From NCBI GenBank assembly GCA_016647705.1, contig CM028326.1, positions 1,116,001-1,180,000 of the forward strand: a stretch of DNA of 64,000 bases, in the 5' to 3' direction. Positions 24,965-36,104 of this stretch are shown in pieces. Position numbers and translations under genes: made by a program. Numbering within the stretch: position 1 is the first letter of the stretch; each line of letters begins with the position of its first letter. Source of the DNA: Eucommia ulmoides. Lineage: Eukaryota > Streptophyta > Magnoliopsida > Garryales > Eucommiaceae. The notes under the pieces are model-generated. The model ran no database searches. It saw only the letters and a program-made list of their open reading frames with translations, and was not told where the DNA came from.

Positions 24965-25352
24965 CGCTACTACACTGGAATATAATAAAATAACAATAGA
25001 ATTAAAATTAGTATGGTAATAGAATATTCTTATGTTTAGTAGCAAGAGAGATTACATATGGTATTTTAATGATATCAAATAAAATAGTAATTTAATTAAA
25101 TTTTCAAAACGGTATAATGGTTAATTTAATTATATTTCATTCCAATTCAAATATTTTGTTAATATCTGATCTCGTTTTTTGGCCGACGAATGATTAAAAT
25201 CTAATCTCATATAATTGGGATTAACTAATACCAAATTTATATTAATTTTGGTTAATTTTATATTTTGTAGGATTAAATAATTTTTGGTAATGAGAATGAG
25301 ATTTAATCTCATATACCAAACATAAGAATTGAATGATCAGTCCCATGGCTAT
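24965..25352. mobile_element. MITE, inverted relative of 5668-6090
   Basis: Matches the reverse complement of 5668-6090 through most of its length, for example TTACATATGGTATT, AATTTAATTAAATTTTC, TTGGGATTAACTAATA and TTTAATCTCATATACCAAA. A short separate stub of the same terminus (GATACGCTGAAATG) lies at about 24699. Boundaries are approximate. Confidence 0.55.
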
Positions 25353-25415
25353 TTCAATTCCGTCTCAAATTCCATGATTTATACGACGTGGCAATGAAGG
25401 CTATCTTTTGGTGAT

Positions 25416-27120
25416 TCATTTTTTTTCTAGACAATTTCTTTAATTTATTAAATAATATATTTCCTAAATAATAAATTGAAATTTATTTGGTTTTACTAGA
25501 TTTTTGTTAAGAAGCAAGTAAAAAAAAAAGAAATTTATTGTTTAGACCTTAAGAGATTCACAATTCACAAAATGAACTTTCCATTAATTGCAATAAAATT
25601 TTTAATTCTTAGAAAATAGTTCCTAACATTTGTCTCCCAATTGATATTGTATTTACAAAACCATGTTATCCAAGTGTGTGTAACCGTTACATTTATGGGG
25701 ATTGCATAATTTTCATAAATATCATCCCCATCTGGAAAAATCGTTACTATGAACCACATTCCTGTTAAAAAAATAAAAATATATACATCAAATTAATGTA
25801 GAAAAAATTATTTTTTTAATGATATAATTTGTAAAATTTTTGGATAAAAACGTGAACTTGTGAACGTTCAGTTAACACAATCACTGACTATATATGTGTG
25901 TTTAAGATTTGTGAATATTCAGTTAACACAATCTTGAATATTTCAGTTAACACAATTATTGGTTAAATGCTCAAAAAAAATGTTGGTACTCTGTAATATT
26001 GCAATCGTTTTTTGCCTAGTGGATTAACATTCAAACAATTAAAATTGCGATAACATTTATCATCGATTGTTCCCAGATCTGAAAAAATTCAAATAAAAAT
26101 GGAAGACGAACAAGAAATTGATCGGCAAGAACATTCATCATCGTCGTTCCCATGCCTTAATCTATAAACATTCATCGTCACTGTTCACCAAATCTAAAAA
26201 ATTTTCAGATACAAATTAATAGAAGAAGACGAATACGGAAATCGATTGACGAAAACTTTCATCATCGTCGTTCCAAGACATTCCCCAATGAATAAACAAC
26301 TCCACAAAAAATCAACAGAATCCAAACAAATCAAAACAAATTTGAATTGATATGAACGACTAAACACATCAAACATTTACCAAAAATAAAACCAAATACA
26401 AAACAATATAAATATTCATGAAAACCGAGATTTGGAATGAACAAATAATAAAAGGGAAATCTGTAATGAAGGGGTGATCTGAAAAACAAACTCGAAAAAA
26501 TGAACATTCATCCATTCGGGCGCGGATGGTTCGGCTGATGGTGGTAGAGAGATAGAGCATCGTTGTGGAGAAGGTGACGATCTCAAATCGCGATTGCGTT
26601 GTCGAGGAGACAGAGAACATCTGCGGTTCGGGAGAGATGAACACAATCACTGGCGTCGACGAGTACGAGAGCCAAACTTGAAGGAGACCACCGGCGGTGA
26701 TGCGTAATTAGGGTTTCTCCTTACCCTTATATATAAGGGGTAAACATGTTCATGAAATGAATGAAAAATAACTACGTTTTGTTAGTTGTCTAAATGATAA
26801 CTTTATTTCCGTAATGATTTGTTGAAGAGAGAGAATATGAAATTCGGTCTAAAAGATAAAATCTTTAGAAATTTTTTTCCAAATAAATATCACTAATTTT
26901 ATTTGCAAAATTCATTTTCAATTTTGTGGAATTTTGACGAAAAATGATATATTTTCTATTATTTACAAAAATTGTAATTGGATTTTAGATGTTTTTAGTT
27001 GTAAGTGAAAATCTTTGTTGAATTATGTTGTGTAATTAAATATTGGGTGAGTTTGCATATTTATGTAAAAGTAAGGGGTAAAATGAAAATATAAAATTTT
27101 GTAAGGGGTGTTTTATATAT
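25416..27120. repeat. Upstream arm of the RPS27 duplication with a 1.35-kb insertion
   Basis: 25416-25515 matches 32485-32590, and 26870-27240 matches 32590-32960. Between 25520 and 26870 this copy has about 1.35 kb that the other lacks. The extra sequence includes three TTCAGTTAACACAAT repeats (25867-25960) and repeated CATCATCGTCGTTCC strings. No gene was recognised in it. Confidence 0.6.
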
Positions 27121-27141
27121 TTTAAGCAATGAAGGTCCAAG

Positions 27142-27225
27142 AAACCCTACTATATAAGGATCGCAGATAGCCCCTCTTTGCAAATTGGAGGCGAAGAGCT
27201 AGCAGTCGGTTCCTGGTTAGGGTTT
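27142..27225 (+). promoter_or_regulatory. RPS27 copy 1 core promoter: telo-boxes and TATA
   Basis: AAACCCTA telo-box at 27142-27149, immediately followed by TATATAAG at 27151-27158. An inverted telo-box TTAGGGTTT lies at 27217-27225 in the presumed leader, 16 bp before the ATG. This layout is typical of plant ribosomal-protein genes. Confidence 0.7.
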
Positions 27226-27241
27226 GTATCTCTCCGCGAAA

Positions 27242-30200
27242 ATGGTATGTAATCGAAGCAAACTTCCTTCTCTTTCGATTTCTTAAGCTTGATTCTTTGT
27301 AAAGGTTTTTCTAGTTCTTCGAGGATTTGATTTCTCATTTTTTTGGCTCTGTTTTTGGATTGCGATGATGTATGATTGTTCTGACTTGGTTCAGGTGATG
27401 CCAAATGACATCGATCTTTTGAATCCGCCGGCCGAGCTCGAGAAGCAGAAGCATAAGCTCAAGCGGCTGGTCCCCAGCCCTAATTCGTTTTTCATGGTAT
27501 GTCTCTTCTTCTGAATCTTGCGATTGCGTCGGAAGTCGTTTTAAATAACAGCCGTTACGGCACCGTAACGGGTGTGAAAAAAAATCAGCAGAATTTAATC
27601 TATGATCATACATCCATCAAATGCGTGAGGCAAAAACAGCAGAATGAGAGAGAATTTTGAGGCTGTATTGGTGGACATCAAGCTGCGATATAGAGAGAGT
27701 AGCCAGTGAAGTGCAGGCTTGAGTTACACCTACCTGAGCAAGCAATTTTGAGAGTCAACCAGCCGTCGTGTTGCTTTCCCTTGGTATCGTCAACGACGGG
27801 AACGAATGGGGAAGACAAATCATCGATTGTTGAGGAAGGAGATGAAGGCGAATGGGTTGATAACCTTTTGAATGAACTCAATTTTGTCCTCAAAGCCCTG
27901 GTTCCAACTTCCAACACCTTCACATGGCTGTGCTGGCCTTTTTAAAAAATGTCAGTCCCTCTTGCAAAAGGTCACGTGGCTGTGCAGTTCAGTCTATCTC
28001 CAAACATATCCCTATAATATTCTTCCTTTTTCTGAGTTGCTTACCTATTAAATATAAAAAAAAAAAAAAAAAATTTACTGGAACCATTCAACTTTTATCT
28101 TAATTACCGGACCAATGCATTTCGCCCTTCAGAAGGACGAAATTGAATTTTTTTTTTTTTGATCCCTCGCTTGTGAACGGCGGGATAAAAAAAAAATAAT
28201 TTAATTTGATCCCGCCCTTTACAAGGGCGGGATCAGTAATTTTTTTTATTTTATTTGATCCCACCCTTCACAAGGGCGGGATCACTCAAATGGCGACCAG
28301 CCGTTAGCACGGCTGGTTGCCGTTTTCTTTGGCCGGACAAATGACCGGCCAAAGTTGCATTATATAGTTTATAGGTATACTTTATAGGTATACTTTAATT
28401 TGAAATTTTAAAAACTCGGTATATGTGCACAATTTCGCCTATAAATATCTCTTGCCGGATTTAATTAAAATTCACACTTCTTCATTTGCTCCTTCTCTCA
28501 TTTGTTCTTCATTTTGATATTTTTTGTTCTAGTTACACTTTTTCTATTCAGACTTCTACTCCTCTATTCACAGGTTAATATATTTTTAACGTTTTTTTAA
28601 TTTATTTGTTAATTTAATTAGTATATTTTTTATCTTTATTTGTTCGTTAGTTGGTTAGTGTAATTTTTAATTTAACAACTAAATTAACAAATAAAACAAA
28701 ATAATAGGTATTTTAGTTTTATATTTTTCTAATTATCAAATTTTCACGGGCCAAAGTGTATATTTATAATTCAATAGCTAAATTAGAAAATTAAACTAAT
28801 TAAAAATGTAATATGTTGATTTATATTTTCCTACATATGTGAACGGGACAAAAATGTAATTTTTAATTTAACAACTAAAACAAATAATAGATATTTTAAT
28901 TTTATATTTTTCTAATTATCAAAATTTAAGGGGCGAAAGTGTAATTTTTAATTTAACAACTAAATTAACAAATTAAACTAACCAAGTAATTAAACAACTA
29001 AACCAACCAATTAAATTAACAAAACAAACAAACTAACTAATAATTTATTTTAAAATAATATATTAAAAATTTAAATTTTTCTAGTTGTTAAACTTTTAGG
29101 GGTCAAAGTGCATATTTTTTTAATTAAATAGTTAGAGTAAAAAATTAAACTAGCTAACTAACATTTTTTTTTAAATAATATATTATTTTATATTTTCTTA
29201 AACATGTGAAAATGGCCAAAGCAAAATTTTTAATTTAACAATTAAATTAACAAATTAAAATAACCAACTAACTAACAAATAAAGGTAAAAAATATACTAA
29301 TTAAATTAACAAATAAATTAAAAAAATGTTAAAAATATACTAACCTGTGAATAGAGGAATAGAAGTCTGAATAGAAGAAATGTAACTAGAACAAAAAATA
29401 TCAAAATGAAGAACAAATGAGAGAAGGATTAAATGAAGAAGTGTGAATTTTAATGAAATCCGGCAAGTGATATTTATAGGCGAAATTGTGCACATATACC
29501 GAGTTTTTAAAATTTCAAATTAAAGTATACCTATAAACTATATAGGCAAAAGAAGGCAACCTAAATCTTGCAGCTTTGGCCGGTCGTTTGACCGGCCAAA
29601 GCAAACGGCCTATAAACTATATAGGCAAAAGAAAGCAGCCTAAAAGGCTGCCTTCTTTTCTTGCAGATTTGGAAACGGCGACCAGCCGTGGTAACGGCTG
29701 GTCGCCGTTTGAGTGATCCCGCCCTTCACAAGGGCGGGATCAAATTAATTTTTTTTTTTAAATGTGATCCCGTCCTTGTGAAGGGCGGGATCAAATAAAA
29801 TAAAAATAAAAATTACTGAACCCTCCCTTGTGAAGGGCGAGATCAAATTCAATTATTTTTTTTTTATCCCTCCGTTCACAAGCGCGGGATTAAAAAAAAA
29901 AAAAAATTCGATTTCGCCCTTCTGAAAGGCGAAATGTATTGGTTCGGTAATTAAGATAAAAGGTGAATGGTTTCAGTAATTTTTTTTTTTTTTAATATTT
30001 AATAGGTAAACAACTCTTGCTTTTCTCATTATTTGTATAGGCTATAAACTTAGATAATCTCAAATAAATTTTAAAAATTAACATACTTAAGTTGATTATA
30101 ATCTATTTTAAAGTAAAGGGGTTGAATATATTAAGTTTATACATGTTGTGAATTGAAAATAAAAATTCTCGATTGCGATTTCCGTTACCGTTATATTATA

Positions 30201-30608
30201 CCTGCTTCACCCCGCTTTCACGTCACCGCGTCCGTTACGGTTGTCGTTACCGCGATTTAAAACCATCAGAGTTCTTTAATTTTTTGACTCGATCTGATTC
30301 TCTTGTAATTTTTCGTTTTGATTGTTTTCCGCAGGATGTTAAGTGCCAGGGCTGTTTTAATATGTAAGCTTCATTCTTTTCCCCTTCTTTTGTTTTGATT
30401 TATTCATCGTTTCAATATTCTGTTTACATTATGTTCCCTTTCTTTTAGATAATTATGTGGTGGAATATTTGAATTTTGCAGAACAACCGTCTTCAGCCAC
30501 TCGCAAACAGTAGTTGTCTGCGGGAATTGCCAGATGGTGCTTTGCCAGCCGACCGGTGGCCGTGCTAGACTGACTGAGGGTTGCTCCTTCAGGAGGAAGG
30601 GAGACTGA
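27242..30608 (+). CDS. RPS27: 40S ribosomal protein S27 (eS27), copy 1
   Basis: Zinc-finger protein of the small ribosomal subunit. Exons: 27242-27244 (only the ATG), 27395-27496, 30335-30363 and 30482-30608, totalling 261 nt (86 aa plus stop). It reads [20 protein letters not shown], continues [15 protein letters not shown], then [10 protein letters not shown], then [20 protein letters not shown] and [16 protein letters not shown], ending RRKGD. The C4 zinc ribbon (KCQGC and CGNC) is intact. Splice sites are canonical, and the ATG-only first exon is the plant S27 arrangement. Intron 2 is 2838 nt, compared with 103 nt in copy 2, because of nested transposon insertions. The predicted protein is identical to copy 2. 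Confidence 0.93.
27538..30263. mobile_element. Large insertion with GTTTTAAAT termini in RPS27 intron 2
   Basis: Copy 2 lacks this segment. Left terminus GTTTTAAATAACAGCCGTTA, right terminus CGTTACCGCGATTTAAAAC, which are inverted relative to each other and match the ends of the hAT-like element at 57882-59050. The target duplication is degraded (TCGGAAGT compared with TCAGAGTT). Within it, 27600-27960 contains an unidentified 79-codon frame (27706-27945), and 28036-30013 is a separate inverted-repeat element. Confidence 0.65.
28036..30013. mobile_element. ~2-kb foldback element with long inverted arms
   Basis: Left arm about 28036-28677 and right arm about 29238-30013 are closely matching inverted copies, separated by about 560 bp of diverged direct repeats. 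Paired landmarks include CTTACCTATTAAATAT with ATATTTAATAGGTAA, repeated GATCCCGCCCTT/AAGGGCGGGATC palindromes, CGACCAGCCGT with ACGGCTGGTCG, and CCTCTATTCACAGG with CCTGTGAATAGAGG. Each arm holds TATAAATA pointing inward (28440-28447 on +, 29471-29478 on -). I found no transposase. Long terminal repeats of this kind suggest a non-autonomous Mutator-like element, but that is inference. Confidence 0.75.
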
Positions 30609-31071
30609 ACTTCCTCACTTTTTGGCCATGAGAAAATCTTGTTTTTTGTATTGCTTTTGTTTTAGATGAACTAGTACCTTTCTGTTTTTTGAACAGAAGA
30701 TATTTACCAATTTGCTATGTTTTGAGATGTGAACTCTTTTCTAATTTCAATTCTAAGCCTTGAATTTCATGCCCAACAAAGGCTTCCTTAGGTTCTAATG
30801 GAATGTTGTTTCTGTGTGTAATGTGGATGGTAATGTTGTCATTGTTTGTTTTTTATCCCATGTTTAGATTTCATGTTTGTGTGTATAAAGAAAATAGTTT
30901 TTCTTTATGAAAGAGAGAATAAGTCGACGGGATTGTTTTTTGTTTTTGTTTTTCTTATAAATTAAGTGGTTCGGTTTTGGAAGTGAATTAAAAAAATTGA
31001 TGATTTACAGTTCAATTTCAGGTTCGATGTATTTTTAACAATTAGTACTGAAAATGAGCTGATCCAAATAA
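30609..31071. other. RPS27 copy 1 3' flank
   Basis: Presumed 3' UTR and downstream DNA. Parts recur near 33860-33900 and 34930-35090 (for example CTTATAAATTAAG and AAAAAATTGATG strings), showing that the duplication extended past the coding region. Confidence 0.5.
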
Positions 31072-31772
31072 TGCCCGTTTGGTTAGTGTTCCTAACCAAT
31101 CTCAACCTAATTCAATCTAAAAATTCTGAGTTTAATTTTTGGAAACGCTTTTTGCAAATACAAAGACCTGACCCAACCCAAAAAATGGGAATTGATTATC
31201 AAAATGATCTAAAAATTCTGAGTTCGATTTTTGGGAACGCATTTGGCAAATACAAAGACCAGATCCAATCCAAAAAATGGGAATTGATTATCAAAATGTT
31301 AAGGAAATAAGAAACAAAAAAAACTTATTTTTTTTTGTGCCCAAAAAATTCAACCTAAAGTTCTCAACTCCGGTCACCGTCCAACGATCACCCACCGCCG
31401 TTGGTCACCGGCCCCCGTCGTCCGGCGACCGCCGCTGGCCACTTCCGGTGACCGTCTCTGGACACCGTGCATCGTTGTCCGTACGCCGCCACTGGCCACC
31501 GTCCAGGCACCACCGCCGTCTGACACCATCGCCGTCGTCCGCCACAGCCAACCGCCGCCAAACACAAAAAAAAAAAATGTCAAAATAAATAAATTAGTTT
31601 TAAGATAAAATCGTTACCAAACACGATTCTGTTCTCAGCACAAAACAAAAATTTTCATTACCAAATGTAATTTTGTTCCCAAATTTTTTAACTTAATCCA
31701 ATTCAACTCAACCCAACCCATTTCAGTTGAGTTGAGAAAAGTGAAAAGTGAGAACACTAACCAAACGTTACC
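31072..31772. mobile_element. Tourist-like MITE with GC-rich core (family 2)
   Basis: Ends TGCCCGTTTGGTTAGTGTTC and the inverse GAACACTAACCAAACGTTAC, with TAA on both flanks (31069-31071, 31773-31775). The core is about 31365-31560, rich in CCACCGCCG and CCGGCGACC variants. It differs from its siblings by a ~100-bp internal direct duplication of the left arm (31110-31200 repeated at 31208-31298, each with AAAATTCTGAGTT and AAAAAATGGGAATTG). Confidence 0.8.
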
Positions 31773-31775
31773 TAA

Positions 31776-32485
31776 GTGTTTAAGTTTGGTTTATTTATTT
31801 TGTTTACTATTTAAATTTTAGTTTAGCCTGAAAGTCTACATTCAAGCTGAGTTCGTTTATTATTTAATATTTGAACTTTTCACAAGCTTATTTGATTTTT
31901 TTTTTTTTTAAAAATTATTTATTAATTGAATTTTAATGTTTAAGAACTATGTAAATAATATTGTTTTAATAAAATAAATTATGTATAATTATTTTTTAAA
32001 AATATTTACAAAAAAATTATTTAAAAGTAATTACTAATTATCGATAAATGTCAATTAGTATATAATAAATCAAGAAATATTTATATAAAATTTAAATATT
32101 TAATTTATTGATGAATTAAAATATAAGAATTATAAATAATTCTTAAATCATAGATAATTATGCCTTAAAATGGAAGTAATATGATCCATTTTGAGCATTT
32201 TCAAGATCTAATTAGTGCAAGAGTTATTGAGATAGACAAATCAGAGTTTTTATACTTTGTACCCTTGAAATTTAACCATTATTTCATTTTGGTCCCTATA
32301 GTTTCAATTTAAACACAAAACTTGGAAGTTTCATAATCATCTCACCCCAATCCAAATCTATAGCTCCATTACAGTTTCAAACGGCAAACAGTGCCATGCA
32401 CCCAACTATTTTTAAGAAGGTCATATAAGTATTTTTCAGTTTGTTCCCTAATAGTGGAGTATGCATCCCTAAACAACTTTGTATA
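31776..32485. other. AT-rich intergenic region
   Basis: Very AT-rich sequence with no gene. About 32250-32420 resembles 41462-41670 (TTGGTCCCTATAG compared with TTGGGCCCTATAG; both contain CACCCAACTATTTTTA), a dispersed repeat. Confidence 0.4.
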
Positions 32486-32863
32486 TTCATTTTTTTTTCT
32501 AGACAATTTCTTTAATTTATTAAACAATATGTTCTCTAAATAATAAATTGAAATTTATTTGGTTTTACTGGATTTGTGTTAAAAAGCAGTTGAAAATATT
32601 TTCTGAAATAAATATCACTAATTTTATTTACAAAATTCATTTTCAATTTTGTGAAATTCTGATGAAAAATAATATATTTTCTATTATTTTCAAAAATTGT
32701 AATTGTATTTTAGATGTTTTTAGTTGTGAGTGAAAATCTTTGTTGAATTATGTTGTGAAATTAAATATTGGGTGAATTTGCATATTTATATAAAATGAAG
32801 GGGTCAAATGAAAATATAAAATTTTTTAAGGGGTGTTTTATATATTTTAAGCAATGGTCCAAG

Positions 32864-32947
32864 AAACCCTACTATATAATGATCGCAGATAGCCCTTCTT
32901 TGCAAATTGGTGGCGAAGAGCTAGCAGTCGGTTCCTGATTAGGGTTT
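32864..32947 (+). promoter_or_regulatory. RPS27 copy 2 core promoter: telo-boxes and TATA
   Basis: AAACCCTA at 32864-32871 is followed by TATATAAT (32873-32880), and TTAGGGTTT lies at 32939-32947, the same architecture as copy 1. The copy 1 TATA box reads TATATAAG, a single-base difference. Confidence 0.7.
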
Positions 32948-32963
32948 GTAGCTCTCCGCGAAA

Positions 32964-33594
32964 ATGGTATGTAATCGAAGCAAACTTCCTTCTCTTTCGA
33001 TTTCTTGAGCTCGATTCTTTGTAAAGGTTTTTCTAGTTCTTCGAGGATTTGATTTCTCATTTTTTTGGCTCTGTTTTTGGATTGCGATGATGTATGATTG
33101 TTCCGATTTGGTTCAGGTGATGCCAAATGACATCGATCTTTTGAATCCGCCGGCCGAGCTCGAGAAGCAGAAACATAAGCTCAAGCGGCTGGTCCCCAGC
33201 CCTAATTCGTTTTTTATGGTATGTCTCTTCTTCTGGATCTTGCGATTGCGTCGTATACTTCTTTAATTTTCTAACTCGATCTAATTCTCTTGTAATTTTT
33301 CGATTTGGTTGTTTTCCGTAGGATGTTAAGTGCCAGGGCTGTTTCAATATGTAAGCTTCATTCTTTTCCCATTCTTTTGTTTTGATTTATTCATCGTTTC
33401 AATACTCTGTTTTCATCATTTCCCCTTTTTTTAGATAATTATGTGGTGGAATATTTGAATTTTGTAGAACAACCGTCTTCAGCCACTCGCAAACAGTAGT
33501 TGTTTGTGGCAATTGCCAGATGGTGTTGTGCCAACCGACCGGTGGCCGTGCTAGACTGACTGAAGGCTGCTCCTTCAGGAGGAAGGGAGACTGA
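32964..33594 (+). CDS. RPS27: 40S ribosomal protein S27 (eS27), copy 2
   Basis: Exons 32964-32966, 33117-33218, 33322-33350 and 33468-33594 (261 nt, 86 aa). The predicted protein is identical to copy 1, including both zinc-ribbon CxxC pairs (KCQGC and CGNC). The introns are short (150, 103 and 117 nt) and free of insertions, so this looks like the ancestral structure. Nucleotide differences from copy 1 are mostly silent or intronic, which suggests purifying selection on both copies or a recent duplication. Its 3' flank is interrupted by the S-receptor-kinase fragment. Confidence 0.95.
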
Positions 33595-33880
33595 TCTTCC
33601 TCGCCTTTTGGCCATGTATTAAAGTGAGAAAATCTTGTTTTTTGCCTTGCTTGTGTTTCACTTTCAAATGAACTAGTCCCTTTTTTGTTGGAATGAGATG
33701 GTGTTTTGAATTACCAATTTGCTTGTTTTGAGATAACTGTTTGTTTTAAGAAATTGGATGCATTCCTTTCTGTTGGGTTTATCATACATCGGAATGTAGG
33801 GGTTGGTGGACGAGTTTAGGGTTTAGGATTTGGAGGTGGCCCAAGACCACTCTACACTTTGTAATTTCAATTCTCTTCAA

Positions 33881-34090
33881 TTTGAAGCCCCACCAAAAGC
33901 TTCATTATGTTCTTGTTTACAACCGGTAGTCTTTTGGGATGTTAATCGAACCCGGTAACAGAACCAAACCAAACAGGATGTTTTGGGTTTAACCATGGTC
34001 CAATGATTTTGTGTTTGGTTTAGGAACTTCAAACTGGGTTATGCGAAACCGCAATTTTTGACCTAGTATTTCTTCAAAATTACTTAGAAA
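33881..34090 (+). repeat. Direct repeat left of the S-receptor-kinase fragment
   Basis: About 210 bp from TTTGAAGCCC to TTACTTAGAAA, repeated in the same orientation at 34708-34929. Shared strings include AAACAGGATGTTTTGGG, TTTAACCATGGTCCAATG and GGGTTATGCGAAAC. The sequence belongs to the RPS27 downstream region, not to the kinase gene. Confidence 0.8.
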
Positions 34091-34103
34091 AGTCCAGCTT
34101 TCA

Positions 34104-34711
34104 TGTGGAAATTGGAGTTAACAGCGATCGTCTGATTTCTCTTTCACAGTCCTACAACAATTCGGTCCTCACCAGACTGACCTTGAGCCCGTCGGGTTTG
34201 CTCCTTCGGTACATAATGGATGTAAAAAACCAAAAAATGGGATCTAATTTATACCGAACCAAACGACCCCTGCGGCAATTACGCCCATTGTGGTGCTAAC
34301 AGCATTTGCATAATCAATGAATCACCGATGTGCCAGTGCTTACACGGGTTCACCCCGAAAACGCAAACAGAATGGGATGTTCTTGAATGGTCCAGTGGAT
34401 GCGTAAGAAAAGAGAACTTGAGTTGTAATAGTGAAGAAGGTTTCCTTAAAGTTGAAAGTGTGAAGTTGCCTGATCTTCTAAGGTTTTGGGTGAACACTAG
34501 CATGAACCTAGATGAATGCAGAGTCGAGTGCTTGAAAAACTGTTCTTGCACTGCATATGCAAATGCTTATGTTAGTGGTGGAGGCCATGGCTGTTTGATA
34601 TGGTTCAGAGATTTGGTTGATATCAGAGAGTACAGAGTTGAAGGCAGTGATCAGAATATTTATATACGCTTACCGGCTTCTGAATTAGGTACAATTTTTA
34701 TTCAGAGTTGA
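34104..34711 (+). pseudogene. Fragment of a G-type lectin S-receptor-like kinase
   Basis: Encodes part of the S-locus glycoprotein domain and the PAN/apple domain of a plasma-membrane receptor kinase. First frame: NNSVLTRLTLSPSGLLLRYI. An extra A in the run at 34232-34237 shifts the frame, and the protein resumes as WDLIYTEPNDPCGNYAHCG, MCQCLHGFTPKTQTEWDVLE, then DECRVECLKNCSCTAYANAY and IYIRLPASELG. It stops at a GTACAA that could be the old exon 1 donor. The lectin domain, transmembrane segment and kinase domain are absent. It is flanked by ~210-bp direct repeats of unrelated sequence. A dead fragment, not a gene. Confidence 0.85.
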
Positions 34712-34929
34712 AGCCCTGAATTTCATGCTCACCAAAAGCTTCATTTTGTTCTTGTTTACAACCTGTAATCTTTCGGGATGTTAATTGAACCCGGTAACAG
34801 AATCAAACCAAACAGGATGTTTTGGGTTTAACCATGGTCCAATGATTTTGTGTTTGATTTAGGAACTTCAAACCGGGTTATGCGAAACTGCAATTTTTAA
34901 CCTAGTATTTCTTCAAAAATATTTAGAAA
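34708..34929 (+). repeat. Direct repeat right of the S-receptor-kinase fragment
   Basis: Second copy of the sequence at 33881-34090, with scattered substitutions. Beyond it, 34930-35090 continues to resemble the DNA downstream of RPS27 copy 1 (about 30911-31030), so the right side carries the original flank. Confidence 0.8.
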
Positions 34930-36104
34930 CCATAATATCAGTCATGGTTTGGTTTTGACGTGATGTTTGGACTTAATGTGACAATTTTAAAAATAGAATA
35001 AGTAAACGGGTTTGCTATTTTCGTTTTGTTTTCTTATAAAATTAAGCGATTTGGTTTTAAAATTGAATTTAAAAAAATTGACGGTTTACGGTTCAAATGT
35101 TCGTAGTTTTGATTTTTCAATTTCTATTGACATAAACCAACCATATATGGTCATGTCATTCTTCTGAATTCTCAGCAGAACTCAAAGGAGGGTTGTAGAG
35201 CAACATCTCTTATTGGATCTCTTGAATCGCCATAATATCTCTGCCAAGAACCCTAGCCATCCTCAATAGATGAGGGTGGAAATGGAATTAGACTCAAATA
35301 TTCCTCCTGATTTTCATGCCCTAGAGTCGTCGAGCGAACCCCCCAACACTTCGAGCTTCACATCTGTGAGTAAAATGCTAAAAACGGGTCCATTCCGCAT
35401 GAAAATGAGGTTGCAACGAGTGTCTCGGTCACGACCGCGACCTTGACTAGAGACCGCACAACCTTTGGTTGCTTGGTTGTTCAGTCTCACGTTTTTCACT
35501 TTTTTCGGTTGCTAATGTATATATAAAAAATATATGGTATGAATGAGGCTAGATAAATTACTTATGTAATTTAAATTACTTAATTTGAGATAGATTCATG
35601 CGTTCAATTTTAATTCTAAAACTTTCTCCATTTACAATTATCACATAAAGCATATAACAAATGTGGTAGAATGGAATTAATCAACTAAAGATACCATATG
35701 AAAGTAAAGTAAAGAATATCTCTATACAATATATTTTAAGAAAGACAATAAAATAAAAAATTAAAATAAATGATAATTTTGTTCATTTCTTCTAAAGTTT
35801 AGATAAAAAAAAATTAATTTTATCTATTTTTTAGTATATTCGGTTGATTTAAAAAATAAATTTGTTGGTCTCAAGAATTGGTGAACACCCATAGTATGGC
35901 CTAATCAGATTCCATGTAGGAGTAAGTGCTCAGTTGGAGTGCCAATGTGGAGTTTTGAGTCTTGGAGAGCTGGAGTTCTGGAGACCAGTTGAGTGTTCTT
36001 TGCGTTCCTTGGTGAGATCCTTAGAGCCGACGTCCTAAGAACGGGTACCTACACAAGGATTCGCAGGGAGTGTGCCTGGCGAAGCTCCTCTGGTGAAAGA
36101 GTAA
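34930..36104. other. Intergenic, no gene recognised
   Basis: RPS27-derived flank to about 35100, then unique AT-rich DNA. From about 35870 there is a G-rich stretch (AGAGCTGGAGTTCTGGAGACC and similar) that may be part of an older transposon continuing after 36690, but I could not classify it. Confidence 0.4.

Noticed and set aside
26369..26650. Minus-strand frames of 76-93 codons
   Set aside because: No domain, no splice support, and located in the 1.35-kb insertion upstream of RPS27.
27150..27613. Minus-strand ORFs over RPS27 exons 1-2 (and the same at 32872-33347)
   Set aside because: Antisense to the ribosomal-protein exons; they are duplicated only because the locus is duplicated.
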